Part shown: piece after piece, positions 1 through 5,488 of the stretch | Layout of the letters: each line of letters starts with the position of its first letter | Numbering within the stretch: position 1 is the stretch's first letter | Origin: an uncultured Erysipelotrichaceae bacterium | GTDB taxonomy: Bacteria; Bacillota_I; Bacilli_A; Erysipelotrichales; Erysipelotrichaceae | NCBI GenBank assembly: GCA_900319505.1 | Contig: ONOV01000038.1 | Location: 1-5,488, forward strand | DNA: 5,488 nucleotides | Direction: 5' to 3' | Notes under the pieces: generated by a model | What the model was told of the DNA's origin: nothing | What the model saw: the letters and a program-made list of their open reading frames with translations, nothing else | Database searches by the model: none | Program-made: the position numbers and the translations under genes

Positions 1-878
1 GACATGGACTGATTCAGAGAACTCGGCACCAGCATGACAAAGGAAACAATTTTGCTGGCAATGCCATAGCCGCTGGATGCCTCCAGCCCAAGCCGGTTAA
101 CAAAAGCACATAAAGCCATGAAAGAGATCTGAGTCAGCAGTTCCTGTAAGCCAAGCGGCATTCCTACCTGCATGGCAGCTTTGATCTCATGATTGAAGCG
201 GATATCCTTTCTGCTTACCTCATATGGCAGTGACTTCTTCATGATGATCAATGACAGCACAACACTGACCGCCTGGGCCGCTGCCGTGGCAATGGCAGCA
301 CCGGCCACATTCATATGAAATCCCGCCACCAGCACAAGATCACCGATCACGTTGATGATACATGCAATCAGAACAAACAGCAGCGGTGTATGGCTGTCGC
401 CAAGGCCTCTGAATATAGCACTGATGAGGTTGTAGGCAATGATGAAGAAGATGCCTGCGCCGCAGATGCGGATATACTGGGCCGTCAGATCCACCGCTTC
501 TTGTGGCGCCTGCATGAGTACGGCAATGGTTCTGGCAAAAGGCACCATAATCACACACAGCACAATGGAAATCAATCCGAATACCAGCACCGATCCGCCG
601 ATCACCGGTCCGATTCTGTCTCTTCTTTCCTCTCCGATCGCATGCCCGATCTCTACGGTTACTCCCATGGAAAGACCTGTCATCACAAACGTCACAAGGT
701 TCAGAACCTGGCTGCCGGTAGAAACGCCGGACAGGCCTGCCGTTGTTCCAAACCTTCCCACTACAAGCAGATCCACTGCACCATACATCGCCTGCAGAAC
801 CAGTGAACCTAATATTGGAAACATGAACTTCACAAGCTTCTTCAGAATACTTCCCGAAGTAAAATTATTGTCCTTCAT
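1..878 (-). CDS. MATE-family multidrug/cation efflux transporter, N-terminal part (C-terminus beyond the window)
   Basis: Reading the minus strand from the ATG at 876-878 gives 292 uninterrupted residues before the window edge. The family exports drugs, toxins or metabolites across the cytoplasmic membrane using a Na+ or H+ gradient; full members have about 450 residues and 12 helices, so about two thirds is present. After a short polar N-terminus (MKDNNFTSGSILKKLVKF) come hydrophobic segments near residues 18-40, 55-75, 90-112, 137-157, 166-187, 191-213, 236-262 and 273 onward. The pattern around 157-181 (RGLGDSHTPLL, then IIN and GD) is typical of MATE proteins, as is the first helix with PILGSLVLQ and the VDLLVVGRFG stretch. 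The start is supported by AGGG at 888-891, 9 bases upstream. It begins inside the last codons of the marR-type gene (14-base overlap), implying co-transcription and probable translational coupling. The family is clear; the substrate cannot be read from the sequence. Confidence 0.93.
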   Translation of the reverse strand, partial: MKDNNFTSGSILKKLVKFMFPILGSLVLQAMYGAVDLLVVGRFGTTAGLSGVSTGSQVLNLVTFVMTGLSMGVTVEIGHAIGEERRDRIGPVIGGSVLVFGLISIVLCVIMVPFARTIAVLMQAPQEAVDLTAQYIRICGAGIFFIIAYNLISAIFRGLGDSHTPLLFVLIACIINVIGDLVLVAGFHMNVAGAAIATAAAQAVSVVLSLIIMKKSLPYEVSRKDIRFNHEIKAAMQVGMPLGLQELLTQISFMALCAFVNRLGLEASSGYGIASKIVSFVMLVPSSLNQSM

Positions 879-1323
879 ACAATACATCCCTGTGATCTGC
901 CATCTTCTGATGTACCGTGTGAATGGTTTCAATCATACTGACGATCTCCTTTTCAGGTACATCCTGCAATACCCGGCATATATTTTCATAGAACCGGGTG
1001 ATATAGAACGTATACCATGCCCCGCCCTGTTCGCTTAAAACTATCCGCACCGCTCTGCCGTCTTCTCTGTCGGTATGTCTTTCCACCGCATCCAGCTTTT
1101 CGAGCCCCTTCAGGCTCCGGGTCACACCCGGCAGACTTAATCCCATCGCTTCTGCAATCTCTGACACTCTGAGACCATCCTCTTTCCCGGCAAGATCATG
1201 AATGACTTCAATCATCCGCATATACTGCGGGGTCATGCCCTCCGGCAGAGCCGGCATCGTATTCAGTATCATCTGTGCCTCATAACAGGCATCAATCATC
1301 CTTTTGGCCAGTTCAGCTTTCAT
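865..1323 (-). CDS. MarR-family winged helix-turn-helix transcriptional regulator
   Basis: A 152-residue protein, the usual size for MarR regulators, which act as dimers that bind palindromic DNA and are released by small ligands or oxidation. The central winged helix-turn-helix spans about residues 35-100: LRVSEIAEAMGLSLPGVTRS (51-70) holds helix-turn-helix and recognition helix, followed by LKGLEKLDAVERHTDREDGR (71-90), and then the wing with its characteristic basic-acidic turn and RIVLSEQG. The flanking helical N- and C-terminal parts would form the dimer interface. It has cysteines at residues 13 and 116, but nothing shows that they are redox sensors. The start is supported by AAGGAG at 1328-1333, only 4 bases from the ATG. 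It is the first gene of an operon with the MATE transporter, and a palindrome overlaps its promoter. It is therefore most likely an autorepressor that also controls the pump; this role is inferred from the layout. Confidence 0.93.
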   Translation of the reverse strand: MKAELAKRMIDACYEAQMILNTMPALPEGMTPQYMRMIEVIHDLAGKEDGLRVSEIAEAMGLSLPGVTRSLKGLEKLDAVERHTDREDGRAVRIVLSEQGGAWYTFYITRFYENICRVLQDVPEKEIVSMIETIHTVHQKMADHRDVLYEGQ

Positions 1324-1334
1324 TTCTCTCCTTC
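1324..1334 (-). promoter_or_regulatory. Ribosome binding site of the MarR-family gene
   Basis: The minus strand reads GAAGGAGAGAA directly before the ATG. AAGGAG is a near-full Shine-Dalgarno match, with a short 4-base gap to the start codon. It supports the chosen start over the internal Met9. Confidence 0.8.
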
Positions 1335-1338
1335 TATT

Positions 1339-1357
1339 TAGTTAACATTGTTAATTA
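1339..1357. promoter_or_regulatory. Probable MarR operator (palindrome) over the marR-MATE promoter
   Basis: The core at 1342-1354 reads TTAACA-T-TGTTAA, a perfect 6+1+6 palindrome. After one mismatched pair (1341/1355), two more base pairs match on each side (1339-1340 with 1356-1357). AT-rich palindromes of this size and TTAAC...GTTAA form are typical targets of MarR dimers. It abuts the -10 box and covers the expected transcription start, so a bound protein would block RNA polymerase. Assignment to the adjacent MarR protein is inferred from position. Confidence 0.75.
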
Positions 1358-1381
1358 TATACACAGAGAAAAAACATGCAA
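1354..1381 (-). promoter_or_regulatory. Probable sigma-A-type promoter of the marR-MATE operon
   Basis: On the minus strand a perfect TATAAT lies at 1354-1359. A weak -35 candidate, TTGCAT, lies at 1376-1381 with a 16-base spacer; shifting by one base gives CTTGCA with a 17-base spacer. The expected transcription start is near 1345-1349, inside the palindrome, leaving a leader of about 25 bases before the marR ATG. The -10 box is convincing; the -35 match is poor. Confidence 0.7.
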
Positions 1382-1398
1382 GAATTCTTTTCCGCATG
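1369..1398 (-). terminator. Possible second, weaker terminator hairpin between purL and marR
   Basis: On the minus strand, CATGC at 1394-1398 pairs with GCATG at 1375-1379. Two G-T wobbles, one mismatch and two A-T pairs continue the stem inward to a 4-base loop, and six T follow at 1369-1374. The stem is weak and overlaps the -35 region of the next promoter, so it may be a back-up terminator or coincidental. Confidence 0.35.
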
Positions 1399-1413
1399 CT
1401 TCAGCCCATAGCG

Positions 1414-1454
1414 AAAAAAGTCAGCGTATGTCTGTTTGAGAACATACGCTGACT
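1414..1454 (-). terminator. Intrinsic terminator after purL (end of the purine operon)
   Basis: Bases 1442-1454 and 1419-1431 form a perfect 13-bp stem around a 10-base loop (1432-1441). On the minus strand the stem runs straight into a T tract at 1414-1419, the first T of which is paired. It starts 17 bases after the purL stop codon. There is no T tract on the plus-strand side, so it works in one direction only. It separates the purine operon from the marR-MATE operon on the same strand. Confidence 0.93.
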
Positions 1455-1471
1455 CACTATGTAACAAAGTC

Positions 1472-4400
1472 TTATCTGAAGTAATCCACTGCACCCTTGA
1501 AGAGAAGTTCCTGGGTGTGCTTGTCCGGGATATTGGTATAAAGACCGGAGCCGGATCTTTCACTGTGGCCCATCTTGCCAAGGATTCTGCCATCTCTGTT
1601 TGTGATTGCCTCAACTGCCTGGTAGGAGTTGTTGGGGTTGTAGCGGATGACATTGGTCGGATTGCCGTCCAGATCACAATACTGGGCCGCAATCTGGCCA
1701 TTGGCCTTCAGCTCTTCATAGAGTTTGGGTTCAATGACGAATCTGCCTTCACCATGGGAAATGGCAACGGTATCGATCTCACCCGGCTTCATGTAATGCA
1801 GCCATGGCGACTTCACGGAAGCGATTCTTGTATCCACTAACATGGACTGATGTCTGCCGATGCTGTTGAAGGTCAGTGTCGGGCAGTGAACATCGGTATC
1901 GATGATCCTGCCAAACGGCACAAGACCAAGCTTGATCAGAGCCTGGAAGCCATTGCAGATGCCAAGCATCAGACCTTCTCTGTGATCAAGAAGATCGGTA
2001 ACAGCTGCTTTGACCTTTGGATTGCGGAAGAAAGCTGTAATGAACTTGGCTGAGCCTTCCGGTTCATCACCGCCGGAGAAGCCGCCTGGAATTGCGATGA
2101 TCTGGGCTTTCTTTACTTCTTCCACAAACGCATCCACGCTTGCATTGATTTCCCGGGAAGAACGGTTGCGGATGACAAAGATATGAGCTCTGGCGCCCTG
2201 TCTTTCAAAAGCTTTGGCCGTATCATATTCACAATTGGTACCGGGGAATACCGGAATCAGAACATTCGGTGTTTCACAGGTATAGGAAGCGTGTCTTGTC
2301 ACTTCGCCTTCATATGTGACCTTCTCATAGATCTTTTCCGGTCTGTCTTCCAGATACGGGAAGACCGGCTGGAACTTGTCTTCATATGCCTTCTTTACTT
2401 CACTCAGATCAATGACCTCACCATTGACGCTGAGGGTATAGGCAGAAGCAGTCTTTCCGACAAGAACAGCATCTTCAATTGTGTCTTCTGTTTCAAACAG
2501 GAAAGCACCAGGCATCAGATCAAACAGTGTATCTTTATCAAAGTGCTCATCCACCTTGAAGCCAAGCTGATTGCCAAGACCGCACTTGAGCAGTCCTTCC
2601 GCAATTCCGTGTTCAACGACCCAGCAGGACTTGACCTTGCCTTCTCTGATCAGAGCTTCCATACGGTCCATGGTATTTCTGACACTGTCCCATACCGGCA
2701 GTCCTTCCTCATCAAACTGCGGCTTTAACAGATATACATTATGCCCTGCCGCCTTCCATTCATCCGAAACCACTTTGTCAGCCTTGGCTGTGGATACGGT
2801 GAAGGCAATCAGTGTCGGCGGTACATCAATGTCATTGAATGTACCGGAGGAGGAGTCCTTGCCGCCGATGGATGCGACTTCCAGTTCCTTCTGGGCTATT
2901 AACGCACCAAGTACAGCCCCGAACGGTCTGCCCCACTTATAAGGATCCTGGTTGGTTCTGCCGAAGTATTCCTGGAAGCTCATCCAGGCGTGCTTTCTTG
3001 AACCGCCGGCCGCAATCATCTTGGACAGGGATGTAATGACAGACTTCTCTGCACCCTTGAATGGTGAAGCGGATGTCTCTTCCGGATTGAAGCCCCAGCT
3101 CATGATGGAAGCCGTATTTGTCTCACCATGCAGAACCGGAATCTTGGCTGCCATGGACTGGGAAGGGGTGAGCTGACGTCTGCCGCCAAACGGCATCGTT
3201 ACGGTACCGGCACCGATCGTGGAGTCGAATCTTTCACTTAACCCCTTCTGGCTGGCCACATTGAGGTCCTGGGCCATTTCCATGAAGCGATCATGCATGG
3301 AACGGATATCCTGCTTCTTTTCCGGCTCGCTTTCAGCCGGCACATAGACATCATTGTGCTTGGGCGCACCATCTGTATTCAGGAAGGCTCTTGTGATATT
3401 GACAATCGGCACACCATCCAGTTTCAGTACCATGCGCGGCTCTTTGGTGACAACGGCAACAACCGTGCTTTCCAGGTTTTCACTGTCGGCCAGCGCCTGG
3501 AACTTCGGTGCATCCTCTTTCGCTGTGACAACAGCCATTCTTTCCTGTGATTCGGAGATGGCAAGTTCGGTACCGTTAAGACCCTTATACTTGACCGGAA
3601 CCTTGTTCAGATCAATGACAAGACCGTCGGCCAGTTCACCGATGGCAACAGATACACCGCCGGCCCCGAAGTCATTGCAGCGTTTAATGAGCTTTGTAGC
3701 TTCCGGATTGCGGAACAGTCTCTGCAGCTTTCTTTCTTCCGGCGCATTACCTTTCTGCACTTCAGCACCGCATGTTTCAAGTGATTCAGTATTGTGGGCT
3801 TTGGAAGAACCGGTTGCACCGCCGCAGCCGTCTCTTCCGGTTCTGCCGCCCAGCAGAATCACAACATCACCCGGTTCAGGTTCTGTACGGATGACATTCT
3901 CTTCCGGGGCAGCCGCAATGACTGCACCGACTTCCATACGCTTGGCAACATAGTTGGGATGATAGATTTCCTGTACAAGGCCGGTGGAAAGACCGATCTG
4001 GTTGCCATAGGAACTGTAGCCGTTGGCAGCGGTGGTGACAATCTTGGCCTGGGGCAGCTTGCCCGGCAGAGTCTGATCAAGCGGTGTCAGAGGATCAGCC
4101 GCACCGGTAATACGCATTGCCTGATAGACATAGGAACGGCCGCTTAACGGGTCGCGGATGGCGCCGCCAAGGCATGTTGCCGCACCGCCGAACGGTTCAA
4201 TTTCCGTCGGATGGTTATGCGTTTCATTCTTGAACATGAGCAGCCAGTCTTCATCTCTGCCATTCACATCCACTCTGATCCGGACGGAGCAGGCATTGAT
4301 TTCTTCGGATTCATCAAGATCCTTCAGTTTGCCGGTCTTCTTGAGATACTTGGCACCGATGGTACCAAGATCCATCAGAGTAATCGGCTTGGGTGTACGG

Positions 4401-5185
4401 CCGGCATAGACTTCCTTACGCATATCCAGGTAGACATCATAGGCTTTCTGCACATAGTCAGGCTCCATTCTGATATTTTCCAGATGCGTATTGAAGGTAG
4501 TATGGCGGCAGTGGTCGCTCCAGTAGGTATCGATGACCATGACCTCGGTAATGGTCGGATCACGATGTTCTTCATTCCTGAAATAATTCTGCAGAAAAGC
4601 AATATCCGCCAGGTCCATGGCCAGGCCATGTTCTTTACGGAACGCTTCCAGGCCGGCTTCATCCAGTTCATTGAAACCTTCCAGTACTTCCGGCAGCGGC
4701 GGCTTCTTATAGTTGTCCTGCAGTGTAGCTGGCTTTTCCAGCTTCGCTTCACGTGCTTCCACCGGGTTGATCAGGGCATTTCTGACCTTATCCTTTTCCG
4801 CTTCATCCTTTACGCCCTTGATGTAATAAAGACGTGCTGTTCTGACCAAAGGTCTTTCACCGGTTGTGGAGAGCTGAATGCACTGGGCACAGGAATCTGC
4901 TCTCTGATCGAACTGACCCGGCAGATACTCAACGGCAAGCACCCATTCTCCATACTCCGGCTGCGGTGCCTCTTCTTCATAGAGAACATCCAGCTGCGGT
5001 TCTGAGAAAACCGTATGCAGCGAGCTTCTGTAGTCTTCTTCACTGATATTTTCCACATCATAGCGGTTGAGTACACGCACACTTTCAACCTCATGACGCA
5101 GAACTGTTTCCAGGTTCTTCTTTACCCCATCCGCTTCAACCGCATAGGGTCTCTTCTTTTCCGCAAAGCAGCGATATACAGTCAT
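1472..5185 (-). CDS. purL: Phosphoribosylformylglycinamidine (FGAM) synthase, large single-chain PurL
   Basis: This cytoplasmic enzyme of de novo purine synthesis makes FGAM from formyl-GAR, glutamine and ATP. At 1237 residues it is a fused, full-length type, combining what Bacillus splits into PurS, PurL and PurQ. The N-terminal PurS-like and linker part covers about residues 1-210. The first AIRS-like half follows, with SDHCRHTTF (223-231), NETHNHPTEIEPFGG (320-334) and DFGAGGVS (505-512). A second AIRS-like half covers about 650-930, with STIGAGT (655-661) and GGKDSSSGTF (774-783). A class I glutamine amidotransferase domain begins near 974: PGTNCEYD (981-988), GGFSGGDEP (1034-1042), nucleophile Cys1077 in GICNGF, SHGEGRF (1143-1149), and the other two probable triad residues His1207 and Glu1209 in MGHSER. 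All key motifs are intact with no frameshift. The ATG overlaps the purD stop (ATGA), with AAGAAAGG at 5196-5203, 10 bases upstream. A strong terminator follows, so purL is the last gene of its operon. Confidence 0.98.
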   Translation of the reverse strand: MTVYRCFAEKKRPYAVEADGVKKNLETVLRHEVESVRVLNRYDVENISEEDYRSSLHTVFSEPQLDVLYEEEAPQPEYGEWVLAVEYLPGQFDQRADSCAQCIQLSTTGERPLVRTARLYYIKGVKDEAEKDKVRNALINPVEAREAKLEKPATLQDNYKKPPLPEVLEGFNELDEAGLEAFRKEHGLAMDLADIAFLQNYFRNEEHRDPTITEVMVIDTYWSDHCRHTTFNTHLENIRMEPDYVQKAYDVYLDMRKEVYAGRTPKPITLMDLGTIGAKYLKKTGKLKDLDESEEINACSVRIRVDVNGRDEDWLLMFKNETHNHPTEIEPFGGAATCLGGAIRDPLSGRSYVYQAMRITGAADPLTPLDQTLPGKLPQAKIVTTAANGYSSYGNQIGLSTGLVQEIYHPNYVAKRMEVGAVIAAAPEENVIRTEPEPGDVVILLGGRTGRDGCGGATGSSKAHNTESLETCGAEVQKGNAPEERKLQRLFRNPEATKLIKRCNDFGAGGVSVAIGELADGLVIDLNKVPVKYKGLNGTELAISESQERMAVVTAKEDAPKFQALADSENLESTVVAVVTKEPRMVLKLDGVPIVNITRAFLNTDGAPKHNDVYVPAESEPEKKQDIRSMHDRFMEMAQDLNVASQKGLSERFDSTIGAGTVTMPFGGRRQLTPSQSMAAKIPVLHGETNTASIMSWGFNPEETSASPFKGAEKSVITSLSKMIAAGGSRKHAWMSFQEYFGRTNQDPYKWGRPFGAVLGALIAQKELEVASIGGKDSSSGTFNDIDVPPTLIAFTVSTAKADKVVSDEWKAAGHNVYLLKPQFDEEGLPVWDSVRNTMDRMEALIREGKVKSCWVVEHGIAEGLLKCGLGNQLGFKVDEHFDKDTLFDLMPGAFLFETEDTIEDAVLVGKTASAYTLSVNGEVIDLSEVKKAYEDKFQPVFPYLEDRPEKIYEKVTYEGEVTRHASYTCETPNVLIPVFPGTNCEYDTAKAFERQGARAHIFVIRNRSSREINASVDAFVEEVKKAQIIAIPGGFSGGDEPEGSAKFITAFFRNPKVKAAVTDLLDHREGLMLGICNGFQALIKLGLVPFGRIIDTDVHCPTLTFNSIGRHQSMLVDTRIASVKSPWLHYMKPGEIDTVAISHGEGRFVIEPKLYEELKANGQIAAQYCDLDGNPTNVIRYNPNNSYQAVEAITNRDGRILGKMGHSERSGSGLYTNIPDKHTQELLFKGAVDYFR

Positions 5186-5488
5186 TTATTCAATACCTTT
5201 CTTCCGATATCCGTACGGTAATGCATGTTTTCAAATGTGACTTCCTGTACAGCTTTGTAGCACCTGGCAAGCGCTTCAGGAAGATCTTTTCCTTCTGCCG
5301 TCAGACCAAGCACTCTGCCGCCGTTTGTATAGAACTTTCCGTTTTCCTTCTTTGTGCCGGAATGATAGACATAAACACCTTCATGCTGGCCATTTTCATC
5401 GAGGCCCCTGATTTCATAGCCCTTGGTATAGCTCAGCGGATAGCCGCCGCTGGCCTCAATGACACAGGCACAGGCACCGTCTTTCCAC
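5182..5488 (-). CDS. purD: Phosphoribosylamine-glycine ligase (GAR synthetase), C-terminal part (N-terminus beyond the window)
   Basis: The minus strand encodes 101 residues from the window edge to a TGA at 5182-5184. PurD joins glycine to phosphoribosylamine using ATP, the second step of de novo purine synthesis, in the cytoplasm. The visible part is the C-terminal end of the ATP-grasp enzyme. It shows the conserved patterns ASGGYPLSYTKGYEI (residues 12-26 of the fragment), YHSGTK, FYTNGGRVLGLTA and the terminal YRTDIGRKVLNK, all typical of PurD. About three quarters of the usual 420 or so residues lie outside the window. The stop overlaps the purL start by four bases (ATGA), so the two are co-transcribed and probably translationally coupled. 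No promoter or purine-responsive leader is visible, because the start of the operon lies further upstream. Confidence 0.96.
   Translation of the reverse strand, partial: WKDGACACVIEASGGYPLSYTKGYEIRGLDENGQHEGVYVYHSGTKKENGKFYTNGGRVLGLTAEGKDLPEALARCYKAVQEVTFENMHYRTDIGRKVLNK
5196..5203 (-). promoter_or_regulatory. Ribosome binding site of purL, inside the purD end
   Basis: The minus strand reads AAGAAAGG, 10 bases before the purL ATG and within the last purD codons. It is a moderate Shine-Dalgarno match at slightly long spacing. Together with the ATGA stop-start overlap, it suggests that ribosomes finishing purD help start purL. Confidence 0.6.

Noticed and set aside
439..1038. Open frame of 199 codons on the plus strand
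   Set aside because: It is antisense to both the MATE gene and the marR-type gene, crossing their junction, and its translation shows no recognisable domain.
1324..1471. Possible riboswitch or small RNA in the purL-marR gap
   Set aside because: The gap is only 148 bases and is accounted for by terminator, promoter, operator and ribosome binding site. No aptamer-like set of helices is visible.
1351..1701. Minus-strand frame of 116 codons covering the purL end and the intergenic region
   Set aside because: It overlaps the purL C-terminus in another frame, runs through the terminator and ends in the marR promoter, and it has no domain-like sequence.
1840..1851. Twelve-base string (acatggactgat) also present at 2-13
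   Set aside because: Both copies are inside unrelated coding sequences (purL and the MATE gene), and no further match flanks them. This is expected by chance or shared codon use.
3354..3953. Open frame of 199 codons on the plus strand, and several shorter ones within purL
   Set aside because: All are shadows of the purL reading frame, with low-complexity serine- and proline-rich translations and no independent support.
4211..5005. Open frame of 264 codons on the plus strand
   Set aside because: It lies wholly antisense to purL, which has intact family motifs across this region. The translation shows no recognisable domain, and long antisense frames are expected opposite a gene of this composition.

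Overview
This window looks like chromosomal DNA from a member of the Bacillota (Firmicutes), with roughly half G+C. The large single-chain PurL type, the gene order purD-purL at the end of a purine run, and a small MarR-MATE operon fit gut-type Clostridia or Erysipelotrichia. That placement is an inference from gene type and layout, not a database match.

All genes lie on the minus strand, so transcription runs from the right end to the left. From right to left: the C-terminal 101 residues of purD (GAR synthetase, 5182-5488, cut by the window edge); a complete purL (FGAM synthase, 1237 aa, 1472-5185), which starts inside the purD stop in an ATGA overlap; a 148-base AT-rich intergenic region (1324-1471); a complete MarR-family regulator (865-1323); and the first 292 residues of a MATE-family efflux transporter (1-878, running off the left edge), which overlaps the marR gene by 14 bases.

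The window joins two transcription units. The first is the tail of a de novo purine biosynthesis operon: PurD makes GAR, PurL converts formyl-GAR to FGAM, and the operon ends in a strong intrinsic terminator just after purL, with a possible weaker second hairpin behind it. The second is a self-contained regulator-transporter operon. Its promoter has a perfect TATAAT -10 box that abuts a perfect 13-base palindrome, which is the likely operator for the MarR protein. The simplest reading is that MarR represses its own operon, and that binding an unknown ligand releases it and induces the MATE pump.

I see no RNA gene, mobile element, CRISPR array or riboswitch. I found no evidence for an undescribed system; the most informative non-coding sequence is the purL-marR intergenic region.
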